Source: CAZSWR01 sp964610885
GTDB taxonomy: Bacteria; Bacteroidota; Ignavibacteria; Kapaibacteriales; UBA2268
Length of the DNA: 32,693 nucleotides
Direction: 5' to 3'
Assembly: GCA_964610885.1 (NCBI GenBank)
Contig: CAZSWR010000036.1
Location: forward strand, 1-32,693
The position numbers and the translations under genes were made by a program. Positions 14,977 to 23,488 of the stretch are shown in pieces. How positions within the stretch are numbered: the stretch's first letter is position 1; each line of letters begins with the position of its first letter. The notes under the pieces were generated by a model. That model had not been told where the DNA came from. It ran no database searches and saw nothing but the letters and a program-made list of their open reading frames with translations.

Positions 14977-15294
14977 ACTTGTGGAAAATTATGATTTTCA
15001 AAACAGATAATGCCTTTTTTCATCGTCTATGAATCGGGCTTTAGTTGGCCTCCCGCGCCAATGCATATCGGGGCATCGCCAAAGGCTTCAGCCAATGGCA
15101 GCCAAGGCGGTTGGAATTTAGTCTCAGGATTGGTGACGAAGAATTTGTTTTTTTTCTCATCCGATGACTATGGAAGCATTCATTCGTAAATAGCTCATTA
15201 GATGTCTGAACTCTGATTCATCTGATTATTATGATAAAATCATGATTAGCATCACGATAAAATGTAGGGGGGGTCGGAACCCGTCAGAGGATGC

Positions 15295-15334
15295 GTTGAT
15301 TTGCTGATGTGATGATGAGCTGATATGGTGAATG
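15295..15334. repeat. GATGTGATG-type simple repeat
   Basis: Imperfect 3-6 base periodicity built of GATG, CTGATG and GTGATG words (TTGCTGATGTGATGATGAGC). The same words recur at 15502-15545, 16988-17026, 19099-19146, 29016-29101 and 29111-29196, in either orientation, always between genes. Confidence 0.75.
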
Positions 15335-15483
15335 CCAGTCTGGAAAACACTGTAAGTTATAGATTGATGAACCACACTTCCGATGAGTTGCACATCTATC
15401 TGAAAAGCCGGACGGGTTTAGAATCCGCACCTACTCAGTCTCTCAAGTTGTAAATAAAATTCAAATTAATCATTGGAATCATA

Positions 15484-15573
15484 TTAATCACAGTTCAGAC
15501 AATCATCACATCATCACATCAGCTAATCAGCACATCAGCTAATCAACTTTTCAACTTAATCACAGTTCAGACA
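15484..15573. repeat. 18 bp direct repeats flanking a GATGTGATG-type block
   Basis: TTAATCACAGTTCAGACA occurs at 15484-15501 and 15556-15573. Between them lies a block reading CATCACATCATCACATCAGC and similar words. The arrangement suggests duplication of the flank together with repeat growth. Confidence 0.8.
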
Positions 15574-15594
15574 TTTTAGCAGTCAGAAGTCATC

Positions 15595-16884
15595 TTACAA
15601 ATAAAGCAAGTATTTATTCCTGAGCGATTTGAATTCGGCAAGGCCCTTGTTGGCAATTTTCAGGATATAGGCATCGGTTGCCTTTTTCTTGAATGCGTTA
15701 ATTAGTTCCTTTGTCCCGGCGGCCTTCGAGAACATTTGCTCGGCCTTTTCGGAGATCTGGGCTTTCGCAAAGATCTCGGGATAGTGTTTGCGCGCCGCGA
15801 GCATGAGCTTAACGCCTTCGGTAAAAGGGGCCAAGCTAGCTCGGTCGGCAGTGAATCGGATCAGGAAGCCGGAGCATTCCTTCGCGGAGTTTTTGCCCAG
15901 AGTGGGTCGGAACCGTGTGGGCGACAGATACAGCCCATCGTGCGACTCCTCGAGGAACGTGTGCAGCACTGCCTCTTCGTCGAAGTCGGGATTCCCGAAG
16001 TATTGGAATGGAAGCGTCGTCCCGATTCCGATGGCCACAGTACCCAATTCGCCGAACAGGCCGAGCATTGCAGCGCCACGAGCGGCATCGACCGTGGGGA
16101 TATTCGGCGAGGTCGGGAACCACATAAGGTGCGTGTCCTCCCAGGCCATCCTCCTGCGCCAGCCCTGCATCCCGACGACGGTCAGCGAGCAGCGCCGCAC
16201 CGCTCCGTCGCTACCCTTTTCCAGCCAGTCCTCTTCGTTGAACATGGTGGCCAGCTCGCCGATTGTGCAACCGTGGATATACGAGATCGGAGCGATCCCG
16301 ATAAACGATTCCATGCCCGGCTCGACCGTATTCCCGTCCACGATCTCGCCGCCGAGCGGATTCGGGCGGTCCAGCACAATGACGGGGATTCCATACTCGG
16401 CGCAGGCAGACATCACCTTGAACATCGTCGAAATGTACGTGTACGAACGAATCCCGATGTCTTGGAAGTCCACGACAACGGCGTCGATATCGGCCAGCTG
16501 TGAGCGAGTGGGGCGGCGGTTGTCTCCGTAGAGCGAATAGGCCGGCAAGCCGAACAGTTCGTGGCTTTTCACTGATTCGCCTGCCGGAATCGTCGTCCAG
16601 AAGCCATGCTCGGGCGTCAGTAGCGATACGACGGTGCATTTTTTCGATTTCATCAGGATTTCCACGGTCAGGTCGCCCGATTGCGAGCGCCCGGTGTTGT
16701 TCGTCAGCAGCGCAATTCTTTTCCCACTCACCTGCTCGAAGTCGCTTTCGATTAGCATATCGATTCCCAATTTCACGCCCTGTGGCGGGGCTTCCTCGGC
16801 CGCCAAGCGGATTGGCAATGCACAGAAAAACAGGAGCAAGCAAGCAATATTTATATATTTCATGTATTTATCAAATCTCTTCAT
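15595..16884 (-). CDS. Exported DUF1343 protein, NamZ-like exo-beta-N-acetylmuramidase family
   Basis: This 429-residue protein starts with a signal peptide (IACLLLFFCALPIRLAAE). DUF1343 follows: VKLGIDMLIE, ALLTNNTGR, TPEHGFW, AVVVDFQDIGIRSYTYIS, VLDRPNPLGG. DUF1343 proteins include NamZ of Bacillus, which removes MurNAc from the non-reducing end of peptidoglycan fragments, so a cell-wall recycling or scavenging role is likely. A longer reading up to 17070 runs through GATGTGATG repeat DNA and is rejected. The ATG at 16884 (MKRFDK) or at 16863 (MKYINI) both give a signal peptide; the first is taken. It stands alone, with repeat-filled spacers on both sides. Confidence 0.88.
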   Translation of the reverse strand: MKRFDKYMKYINIACLLLFFCALPIRLAAEEAPPQGVKLGIDMLIESDFEQVSGKRIALLTNNTGRSQSGDLTVEILMKSKKCTVVSLLTPEHGFWTTIPAGESVKSHELFGLPAYSLYGDNRRPTRSQLADIDAVVVDFQDIGIRSYTYISTMFKVMSACAEYGIPVIVLDRPNPLGGEIVDGNTVEPGMESFIGIAPISYIHGCTIGELATMFNEEDWLEKGSDGAVRRCSLTVVGMQGWRRRMAWEDTHLMWFPTSPNIPTVDAARGAAMLGLFGELGTVAIGIGTTLPFQYFGNPDFDEEAVLHTFLEESHDGLYLSPTRFRPTLGKNSAKECSGFLIRFTADRASLAPFTEGVKLMLAARKHYPEIFAKAQISEKAEQMFSKAAGTKELINAFKKKATDAYILKIANKGLAEFKSLRNKYLLYL

Positions 16885-16987
16885 TTCGTACAAATTCATA
16901 TTCCAACAAACATAGTTGCTTGGCATAACAACAACTTTGCCAAAAATAAGGAATTCGTGAAATTTCTCATACTCTGAAATGAGATTT

Positions 16988-17026
16988 GTTGATGTGGTGA
17001 TGTGCTGATGTGCTGATGTGGTGATT
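16988..17026. repeat. GATGTGATG-type simple repeat
   Basis: GTTGATGTGGTGATGTGCTG and further GATGTG words upstream of the DUF1343 gene. Same family as the blocks at 15295, 19099 and 29016. Confidence 0.75.
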
Positions 17027-17232
17027 GCTTGCCTGGCGTAATTATCTGAACTGTTGTTTTTATCATTCACGTGGATGCGGGAATCTCCTCTTTTCCGAAA
17101 GCAAATGTCTGATCTGTGATGTGTATGAATTGGGGTCCATAACGTTTTGTGTGGGTATAGCCATTAGATAAAATGGGTATTGAACCATCCGAAGGTTAAT
17201 GGCTCAGTTATAGCGTTCAATATGCTTTTGTA

Positions 17233-17366
17233 GGGGGCTGTCTCAAAAGCGTCATTCTGAACGTAGTGAAGAATCCATGCCATTCATAAGTCATTGCTGA
17301 ATATGGATGTTTCACTTCGTTCAACATGACCAATAAACAGTTTTTGGGACTTTTGAGACAGCCCCC
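17233..17366. mobile_element. MITE-like inverted-repeat element, copy 1
   Basis: A 134 bp element with perfect 17 bp ends: GGGGGCTGTCTCAAAAG (17233-17249) and its complement (17350-17366). The interior carries GTCATTCTGAACG, GAAGAATCCA, ATGGATGTTTCACTTCGTTC and AACATGAC, itself a nested palindrome. It has no room for a transposase. Copies 2 and 3 lie at 21375 and 23166, and a core-only form lies in tandem at 32557-32693. Confidence 0.85.
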
Positions 17367-17561
17367 TGCTTCCATTTCTGGCCGTGCTCATCCTTTTGTC
17401 CTATTGTGGAGTGGTTGGAGTGAGATGTATCGTATGTATTGTTTTTGTTGCGGTGTAGCATATAAATGAATGTTGTAGGTGCGCGGCTGCCGTGCAATTG
17501 CACAACGGCAGAGAATTCGGCTAAAGATTGCATTTTTCTAACCCTTCCAAATGTTTTGCTT

Positions 17562-18821
17562 TCATGTACTTGTTGAGTCATCGGATGAGTTGCTGATGCA
17601 AACTCTTACCGAAATACCAAACGAAAGCAGAAGGAAAACCGCACCCGCCGAATTGCATACTAACCCCAAAGCACCGCCGCCGGCCAATAAATCCCACGGA
17701 AAACCAGCCAGATACAAACACGCCCCGACCGCCACAGCTATTGCCGTCTTCTGTAGCGCGGAATACCGCGTGGACTGCAACAGGGCATCTACGAAGGCCA
17801 ACACGCCGGGCAGCAAAAAAATGAAATGATGCCTATATGCCATCGGCGAGGAGGCAACCACCGCAATCAGCAGAGGCAGCAGAACCGAGTTGATTCCGTA
17901 TTTTCGTTTCGCATGGAATAAATATCCAAACATGATTATTAATGTGGCCCAAGACAAGAATTTGGCGACCGACGAGCCATCGCCAAGCCATTTGAAATAC
18001 AATCCCACGAATGAAACGTTGGACGGAACAGTCGGCGGAAACAGCCCCGCAACAGTGGAACCGTAACCCCAATCAGTAGAGGCGGAAACAAAGTCCAACC
18101 AATGGCCATATCCATGGGCCAACGAAGACAACGCGACAATGCCCACCGCGCAGCAAACGAATCCCACCAAGAACCTTTTTAAATCATATTTCCCCGCCGG
18201 TGCGAGGAATGGCAGTAGGAAAACAGGCGTGATCTTCAGCATGGCGGCAATCGCAAGCGCACAGCCGGAGATGATGAACGACTGCCTTTTCGATCCGACA
18301 ATTGCAATGATAATAAAAAACAGTACGAATATATTAACTTGCCCAAGAATCAAATTGTCCTTGAGTCGCAGAAGCCAGCAGACGGCAAACACTAGCATAC
18401 AAAGCGAACCGAAGCCAAGCAGTTCCCGCGCCCGCGAACCGGCATACGAAGTAAGCCCGAACGATGTAGCCCTCCGCAAGAACATGGCCGCGCCGAAAGC
18501 CAAACAAATACACGAAAACAATGACCAGAGCGGCTTCACTTGTCCGATGCCGCCCCAAGCGCTTAGCGCTGCAAATAAGTCGGCAATCGGTGGCGGATAG
18601 ATGTACGGATATACCCTGTCCGACGATGGTTGTTGCTCCACGATATTGGCGAAATCGTAGTAATCCCGCCCGGCAGCGGCCAACTCTCCCGCAAAGTAAT
18701 ACGAAGCCAAATCCGTCGCTACGCCCTCTCCCCCATCATTTCGGATGATTTCAGGATAATAGTACCAAGCAAAACCAATTGCTAAAGCTATTATTGTCAG
18801 TATCTGCCATTTGCTTTTCAT
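17562..18821 (-). CDS. GT87-type membrane glycosyltransferase (DUF2029)
   Basis: A 419-residue polytopic membrane protein of the GT87/DUF2029 family, the group of polyprenyl-phosphate-mannose-dependent mannosyltransferases related to PimE. It begins with a membrane helix. An extracytoplasmic loop DLASYYFAGELAAAGRDYYD then supplies the acidic residue expected at the donor site, and VYPYIYPPPIADLFAAL is the family's P-rich loop. About ten further helices follow. Its acceptor cannot be told. It lies downstream of the DUF2723 gene on the same strand, 351 repeat-filled bases away, so the two may form a loose envelope-glycan pair. The ATG is at 18821. Confidence 0.82.
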   Translation of the reverse strand: MKSKWQILTIIALAIGFAWYYYPEIIRNDGGEGVATDLASYYFAGELAAAGRDYYDFANIVEQQPSSDRVYPYIYPPPIADLFAALSAWGGIGQVKPLWSLFSCICLAFGAAMFLRRATSFGLTSYAGSRARELLGFGSLCMLVFAVCWLLRLKDNLILGQVNIFVLFFIIIAIVGSKRQSFIISGCALAIAAMLKITPVFLLPFLAPAGKYDLKRFLVGFVCCAVGIVALSSLAHGYGHWLDFVSASTDWGYGSTVAGLFPPTVPSNVSFVGLYFKWLGDGSSVAKFLSWATLIIMFGYLFHAKRKYGINSVLLPLLIAVVASSPMAYRHHFIFLLPGVLAFVDALLQSTRYSALQKTAIAVAVGACLYLAGFPWDLLAGGGALGLVCNSAGAVFLLLSFGISVRVCISNSSDDSTST

Positions 18822-18902
18822 TCTCTAAGCATTCTGTGATTCGCTAACAAGATTAAAGTACGAATTTCTTAATAGTGTGTTGACAAAGTAACTCTGAGCC
18901 AT

Positions 18903-18998
18903 CCCACGGGTAAACCCGTGGGTTTGATCCATGCCATATCTCCAATATTATCAATGTATTAGCACGAATCTTTCTTTAGCCCCCTTTGACAAAGGGGG
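18903..18998. repeat. Two short perfect hairpins
   Basis: First: 9 bp stem CCCACGGGT, two-base centre, ACCCGTGGG. Second: 8 bp stem CCCCCTTT, loop GAC, AAAGGGGG, followed by TTGGGGGATTTG. They look like dispersed palindromic repeats; neither is followed by a T-tract on the minus strand. Confidence 0.75.
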
Positions 18999-19098
18999 TT
19001 GGGGGATTTGTCGATATTTCAATAACTTACAGCGAAAATCAACGGGCTGAAGCCCATTGTTGCCAAATCTATACTATTTCAACAGTATCTTAAAAATC

Positions 19099-19146
19099 TG
19101 CTAATCACCACATCATCTCATCATCTCATCATCACATCAGCTAATC
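19099..19146. repeat. GATGTGATG-type simple repeat (complement orientation)
   Basis: CATCATCTCATCATCTCATC and similar words, complementary to the GATGAGATGATG blocks at 29016-29196. It lies directly downstream of the DUF2723 gene. Confidence 0.75.
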
Positions 19147-19172
19147 CATTTTTTACTTGCTACTTGCAACTC

Positions 19173-21158
19173 TCACCGTGCCTGCCTGCCCGAAGAAATG
19201 GCTTGGAGCGCTTTCGCGGCGTTCGGGTTTTGCGGGTCGATCTTCAGGGCCGATTTGAACGCGGATTCGGCGGAGGCCAGTTGCGACGCTACGAATGAAG
19301 AATCTGCGCCAGTGCCCTGAATGGTGCGCACTGCATAGTATCCGGCGTTGGTATAGGAATTTGCCAACAATTGGCGAGTGGCGTCGTAGAGTCGGCCGTG
19401 GTATTTTTTCAAAGAATTCAGAATTCTATCCTCCCCGCAGTCAGGAACGGACACCGGCCAAGGTTTCTTTTCCTTTTCCAATCGGAAGGCCAGCCCATCG
19501 GGGATACGGTCGTATGACTTGCCTATGTTGGGCTCGCGCTCGAAGACGTCGCTTGTGATATAAACAGAGTTCCCCGAGGCTTTGGATTGGTCGATAAAAG
19601 CATTGATCATTGCCTCGTATTTGGCTTGCAGCTTCTGTGCGTCGAAGGGTTTGCCGGACTCGAACAGTTCCAGATCGGCCAAGAAAGCATCGATTTCCGA
19701 GGAGCATTTTGCGGCCAGATCCGGGTACCAAAGCCTGAATTGCTCCAAGTACCATGTGCGGCGGAGCAGCTCCTGCTCCACGAGGACAATGTCGGTCCTG
19801 TATTTTTCCACCTGTTGCTTGTAAATGAAAGCAGAGCAGAAGAAATCCCATTGGGAGGAAATTATCACGGAATTTGCGGGCATTTTTTCGGTCATAATTC
19901 GCGTATATTCCGGCACCACTACGTCTTCGGAGAGGTCGTTCGTCTGGAAATTCAAGAAAAACGATACCGCGGCCACCGCAAATGCTGTCCACACAAATTT
20001 CGGGCGTGCCTCGAATATCGCCCAAAGGCCAATAGCCGTAAGCAGGCACATCGATACTATTGCCGTTAGGAAATATGTTTCGATATCGTGAATCGCGTAA
20101 TTGAGCGAATACGCCAAGCAGCCCACGATCAACAGAATAAGGAACCAGAAAATTGATTTGTCCTTCCGAAATGCAACAGTCAAGCCCCAAAACATCGGCA
20201 CCAAACCGATAAACCCTAACTGGTAGGGCGCGATCGAAAGGAATTTCACGAGGTTCGCCTTGAACGCTTCCGCACCGGTGAACATCCAGACTTGGTACTG
20301 CTTGCCCTGCACGTGGTATAGGAATTTGCTCAGCGAGCGGTGCACCCATCCCCAATTGACTGCCGGCTCCATGGCCGAGCGAAGCGGCAAGTACAAATAC
20401 AGGCTGAGTCCGGCCACAAAGGCAACAAACATCGGCAGCAGTGCTTTCCAGCGGTTCGCAGAAAAATCGGCGCGGCTGCCCACAGGGAAGAAATAAAGGA
20501 ATGCCATCGCCGGGACGAGCAAAACCGTCGTCATGTGGTTCGAAAACGAAAGCCCGAGCAGGAAAGATGCAAGCAGGAACAGAGATTTGTTTTGAGCGCG
20601 GACAGCCCTCAGATAAATAAAAAGGACAGAAGCAATCATCAGCGACTGAAGCGAATACACCTCAATCGAGTTGCCCTGCGCCCATACAGTTTGGGCGAAA
20701 GCATAGGCCAAAGCAGAGGCAGCCGCCACAATTGTATTGACGAGTCCGTGTGAATTGCCCGCCACATCGGCAGTAACTTGCTGCTGAGCTGGCTTTGCGT
20801 CCGAATTCTTCTGTTTGCCCTGGCTCTTCGGCTGGACTTTGGCCGATTTGATGGACGACAAATAGTCGAGCAAGTCAGCAGTTGCCAGAAACATTATCCA
20901 GACTGAAAGCGCCGTTACAAACGCGGCAAACAGGTTGAGCTGGAAAATTGCGCTGCCGGGCAGTGGCAGCAATGTCCAGAAATGCGCCAGAATCGTCCAA
21001 AGCGGGTAGCCCGTCGGGTGGCAGACGCCAAGAGTGGTGGCCGAAGCGGCCAGCTCGCCACAGTCGATGAACCCCAAATCGGGTTGCAATGTGATATAAT
21101 AAACGACGAGGCTAATGATGAATAATGCCGGACCGATCCAATTTCGTTTCAATCTCAT
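19173..21158 (-). CDS. DUF2723 membrane protein with TPR-like tail
   Basis: A 661-residue protein. It starts with a helix and then DLGFIDCGELAASATTLGV and HPTGYPLW, the DUF2723 signature (D-x-GE, HPxGxPL), a family related to protein O-mannosyl and oligosaccharyl transferases with GT-C fold. About ten to twelve helices follow to residue ~430. A periplasmic domain follows (residues ~440-600), and the end has TPR-like helices (SAFKSALKIDPQNPNAAKAL). A Lys/Gln-rich loop around residues 110-130 is low-complexity and probably cytosolic. Function is likely glycan transfer to envelope proteins or lipids; donor and acceptor are unknown. This family is typical of Bacteroidota and Chlorobiota. Confidence 0.85.
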   Translation of the reverse strand: MRLKRNWIGPALFIISLVVYYITLQPDLGFIDCGELAASATTLGVCHPTGYPLWTILAHFWTLLPLPGSAIFQLNLFAAFVTALSVWIMFLATADLLDYLSSIKSAKVQPKSQGKQKNSDAKPAQQQVTADVAGNSHGLVNTIVAAASALAYAFAQTVWAQGNSIEVYSLQSLMIASVLFIYLRAVRAQNKSLFLLASFLLGLSFSNHMTTVLLVPAMAFLYFFPVGSRADFSANRWKALLPMFVAFVAGLSLYLYLPLRSAMEPAVNWGWVHRSLSKFLYHVQGKQYQVWMFTGAEAFKANLVKFLSIAPYQLGFIGLVPMFWGLTVAFRKDKSIFWFLILLIVGCLAYSLNYAIHDIETYFLTAIVSMCLLTAIGLWAIFEARPKFVWTAFAVAAVSFFLNFQTNDLSEDVVVPEYTRIMTEKMPANSVIISSQWDFFCSAFIYKQQVEKYRTDIVLVEQELLRRTWYLEQFRLWYPDLAAKCSSEIDAFLADLELFESGKPFDAQKLQAKYEAMINAFIDQSKASGNSVYITSDVFEREPNIGKSYDRIPDGLAFRLEKEKKPWPVSVPDCGEDRILNSLKKYHGRLYDATRQLLANSYTNAGYYAVRTIQGTGADSSFVASQLASAESAFKSALKIDPQNPNAAKALQAISSGRQAR

Positions 21159-21579
21159 TTTCGTTTACGGTTTATTTCAACATGTGTATATTCAAAGTAA
21201 CAAGGAAACACTTTCATTCGAAATCAATAATAAATTGACTTATAAGCAGTTGACGTGTGTCTGGCTGCCTGCCTAAATAATTATCCTTGAGCCTTCGCTA
21301 TTTTGTGTGGGTGCAGTCCAATATAACATTACGAAATTAGGATTTCTTGTTTATCGTAATAATACAAATTGTGAGGGACTGTCTCAAGAGTGTCATTCTC
21401 AAGCGAAGTGAAGAATCCATTGCCATTCATAAGTCAAAGCAAAATATGGATGTTTCACTTCGTTCAACATGACTAAAAACAGTTTTTAGGCTTTGAGACA
21501 ACCCCTTTGGCACAGCGATACTATTTAGTCTCTTAGCACTAATCCATCGAGCAACCCAATTCCGCGAAGTTCAATTATT
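21159..21579. other. Gene-free spacer holding MITE-like copy 2
   Basis: No gene is supported. Besides the element at 21375-21505 it contains a TTTTGTGTGGGT string (21301-21322) like those at 2544 and 17145. Confidence 0.6.
21375..21505. mobile_element. MITE-like inverted-repeat element, copy 2
   Basis: A 131 bp relative of the element at 17233: left end GGGACTGTCTCAAGAG (21375-21390), right end CTTTGAGACAACCCC (21491-21505), interior with GTCATTCTCAAGCGAAGTG, GAAGAATCCATT and TTCACTTCGTTCAACATGAC. The ends have diverged from perfect pairing. Confidence 0.85.
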
Positions 21580-22257
21580 TCAAACAACTTTTGTGCAAAT
21601 CATCCGGCGGAATGGAATGCTCTCGGCGCGGCAGAAACGTTCTTTGTTCGTAACCGGCCGATTCCATTCTTCGTCGGATTCAACATATTTGAAATCGAAT
21701 AGTTTCGATTCCTCGATCAATTCGCGTTGGTCGTCGTCCACCGAGAAGATATCCGTGGCGAGGTAGAGCTTGCCGCCGGGAACGAGTATGCGGTGCACTT
21801 CGCCGAGGAATTCGCTGCTGAAAGCGCGGCGTTTGAGGTGCTTCTTCTTGGGCCACGGGTCTGGGAACAGGTAGAAAACTTCGTCGATGGATTCCGAGCC
21901 GACGAAGCCGATTCCGTTCACCACCGAATACCAGATCGCGAAGCAATTCGGCAGCTTCTCGCCCTTCGAGAAGCGTTCGATCCAACGCACCGGCTCGTGG
22001 CGCAGTTCGATGCCGAGCGCATTCCTCTCTGGGAACATTTCGGAATAGTCCAGCAGGAAGCCGCCCTTGCCGCAGCCAATATCGAGCATGCGCGGCGGGC
22101 GCCCATCGCGGAAAATTGTCTGCCAATCAATCGATTCGATGAGCGGCGGATAGTCGTGGGCGTCGTATTTCAATTCGTCGTGCTTGAAATACAAATTGGG
22201 GGACGTGTGGTGGCGCAACCTGTGCGGCATCGGATATTTTATGAAATCTATTTCCAT
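21580..22257 (-). CDS. trmB: tRNA (guanine-N7-)-methyltransferase
   Basis: TrmB methylates N7 of guanosine 46 in tRNA. The 225-residue cytosolic enzyme has motif I DIGCGKGGF (residues 59-67), GIELR (82-86), the family signature FPDPWPKKKHLKRR (131-144) and a TDIFSVDDDQ segment. Length is normal. The ATG is at 22257, 12 bases after mlaE, so the two genes are probably one transcript. Nothing links them in function. Confidence 0.95.
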   Translation of the reverse strand: MEIDFIKYPMPHRLRHHTSPNLYFKHDELKYDAHDYPPLIESIDWQTIFRDGRPPRMLDIGCGKGGFLLDYSEMFPERNALGIELRHEPVRWIERFSKGEKLPNCFAIWYSVVNGIGFVGSESIDEVFYLFPDPWPKKKHLKRRAFSSEFLGEVHRILVPGGKLYLATDIFSVDDDQRELIEESKLFDFKYVESDEEWNRPVTNKERFCRAESIPFRRMICTKVV

Positions 22258-22269
22258 CTTTATTTCTTT

Positions 22270-23049
22270 TTATATAACATAACCAAACAGTGCATCGAGT
22301 ACGAGTATCGAAGCGGCGGACAAAGTGAACGCCCGGACAGTGCTATTGCCCACGCCCTCGGCGCCGCCCTCGGCCCGGAAACCGACGTGGCAGCCGATCA
22401 GCGCGGTAACGCAGCCGAACATGCAGGACTTCGTCAGCCCGATCAGAATTTCTTTCATGGCAAAATAGTTTTGTATGGAGCCGAAAAATGTATCGAAAGA
22501 AATGCCAAATTTCAGAATCGTTAGCACGTAGCTGCCCAGCAGTGCGACCAGATTGGAAAACACCGCGAGTATCGGCATCATCACGAAGGCGGCCACCACG
22601 CGCGGCATTCCGAGGTACCGGTTCTTGTCGATGGCCATCATCTCTAGTGCGTCGATCTGCTCGGATACGTTCATTGTCCCGATTTGCGCGGCAATTGCCC
22701 CGCCGACTCGCCCCGCGATGACGAGCGCAGTCAGTACGGGCGTAAGTTCCGTGAAGACGGCCGTGGCGATCGAAGCGCCCAGGAACGGGATCGTGATCGA
22801 AATCAGGTTGAACTTATCGAAGAGCATTGTGGCCTCGAGTGCGGCAATTGCTCCGGTGAAGGCACCGATCAGAATAACCAAAGGAAGAGAATCGGCCCCG
22901 ACTACGGCCATCTGCTCCAGAACGATTCGGCGGTCTTTGTATAGCCTGGGCAAATAGCGAATTACGTTCAGAATGAAGATTGAGATCTGCCCCAACTCGC
23001 TAAAGAAGTTGAGGACGCTGCGGCCGATACGGTTAATAATAAAAAGCAT
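22270..23049 (-). CDS. MlaE-family ABC transporter permease
   Basis: A 259-residue inner-membrane permease of the MlaE family, which moves phospholipids or other lipids between inner and outer membrane together with an MlaF ATPase and an MCE (MlaD) protein. The family core is clear: VILIGAFTGAI, ELTPVLTALVIAGRVGGAIAAQIGTMNVSEQIDALEMM, RYLGMPRVVAAFVMMP. Five to six helices are expected. No ATPase or MCE gene lies beside it: the downstream gene is trmB and the upstream side is a repeat-filled gap. The partner genes must lie elsewhere. Confidence 0.92.
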   Translation of the reverse strand: MLFIINRIGRSVLNFFSELGQISIFILNVIRYLPRLYKDRRIVLEQMAVVGADSLPLVILIGAFTGAIAALEATMLFDKFNLISITIPFLGASIATAVFTELTPVLTALVIAGRVGGAIAAQIGTMNVSEQIDALEMMAIDKNRYLGMPRVVAAFVMMPILAVFSNLVALLGSYVLTILKFGISFDTFFGSIQNYFAMKEILIGLTKSCMFGCVTALIGCHVGFRAEGGAEGVGNSTVRAFTLSAASILVLDALFGYVI

Positions 23050-23488
23050 TCATTTTCCAATCAGTTACCAAGTACTTACAATTCAAAAATAATAAATAAT
23101 GAGGTTCAAAGTATCTTTCAGCAGGTACAGCCAAATATCACTAATACTGCTGAATGTCTTTCCTTGGGACTGTCTCAAGAGTGTCATTCTCAAGCGAAGT
23201 GAAGAATCCATTGTCATTCATAAGTCAATGCTAAATATGGATGTTTCACTTCGTTCAACATGACCCAACAACAGTTTTTCTCGCTTTTGAGACAGCCCCA
23301 AAAGGGGAGATTTATTCATTCAAAAAACATTCCCACACCAAACGATATGGAACCAATAGTTCCATCAATTCTTTCATCCAACCGCTGGCCTTGAAACAAT
23401 CAAGTGGCAGCAGCAACATACAAAAATACAAAGCATTGGCGATAATAAAAAGCCCTTACGGCGGCCACGAGGCCCAGTTGGCTAATTA
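23050..23488. other. Gene-free spacer holding MITE-like copy 3
   Basis: Apart from the element at 23166-23299, nothing convincing is seen. An 83-codon plus-strand frame starting inside the element (23241) has no family features and is rejected. Confidence 0.55.
23166..23299. mobile_element. MITE-like inverted-repeat element, copy 3
   Basis: A 134 bp copy: left GGGACTGTCTCAAGAG (23166-23181), right CTTTTGAGACAGCCCC (23284-23299). The interior matches copy 2 very closely up to TTCAACATGAC and differs mostly in the last third. It is the second copy within 1.8 kb. Confidence 0.87.

Larger units (their letters stand above)
14954..15594. other. Gene-free spacer with mixed repeats
   Basis: No coding region is supported. 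It holds the fab operon promoter at its left edge, a decayed GGGCGGGTTTAGAACCCGCC-type hairpin (15408-15434), two blocks of GATGTGATG-type repeat (about 15295-15334 and 15502-15545), and an 18 bp direct repeat around the second block. Confidence 0.65.
16885..17561. other. Gene-free spacer with repeats
   Basis: No gene is supported. It holds a GATGTGATG block (16988-17026), a TTTTGTGTGGGT string (17145-17166), a MITE-like element (17233-17366) and a dyad near 17486-17512 (CTGCCGTGCAATTGCAC, then AACGGCAG). The gene starts of the flanking minus-strand genes face the right, so a promoter for the DUF1343 gene should lie near 16885-16980, but none is clear. Confidence 0.6.
18822..19172. other. Gene-free spacer with two hairpins and a simple repeat
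   Basis: No gene is supported. Hairpins: CCCACGGGT/ACCCGTGGG (18903-18922) and CCCCCTTT-GAC-AAAGGGGG (18980-18998). The line GAAGCCCATTGTTGCC near 19050 resembles one at about 1020. A GATGTGATG-type block lies at 19099-19146, next to the end of the DUF2723 gene. Confidence 0.65.

Noticed and set aside
16885..17070. N-terminal extension of the DUF1343 protein (MNDKNN...)
   Set aside because: It translates GATGTGATG repeat DNA (His-Ile-Thr-Thr-Ser runs) and would bury the signal peptide.
19441..20355. 304-codon frame inside the DUF2723 gene
   Set aside because: It is a shadow frame of a well-supported membrane protein and has no own start context.
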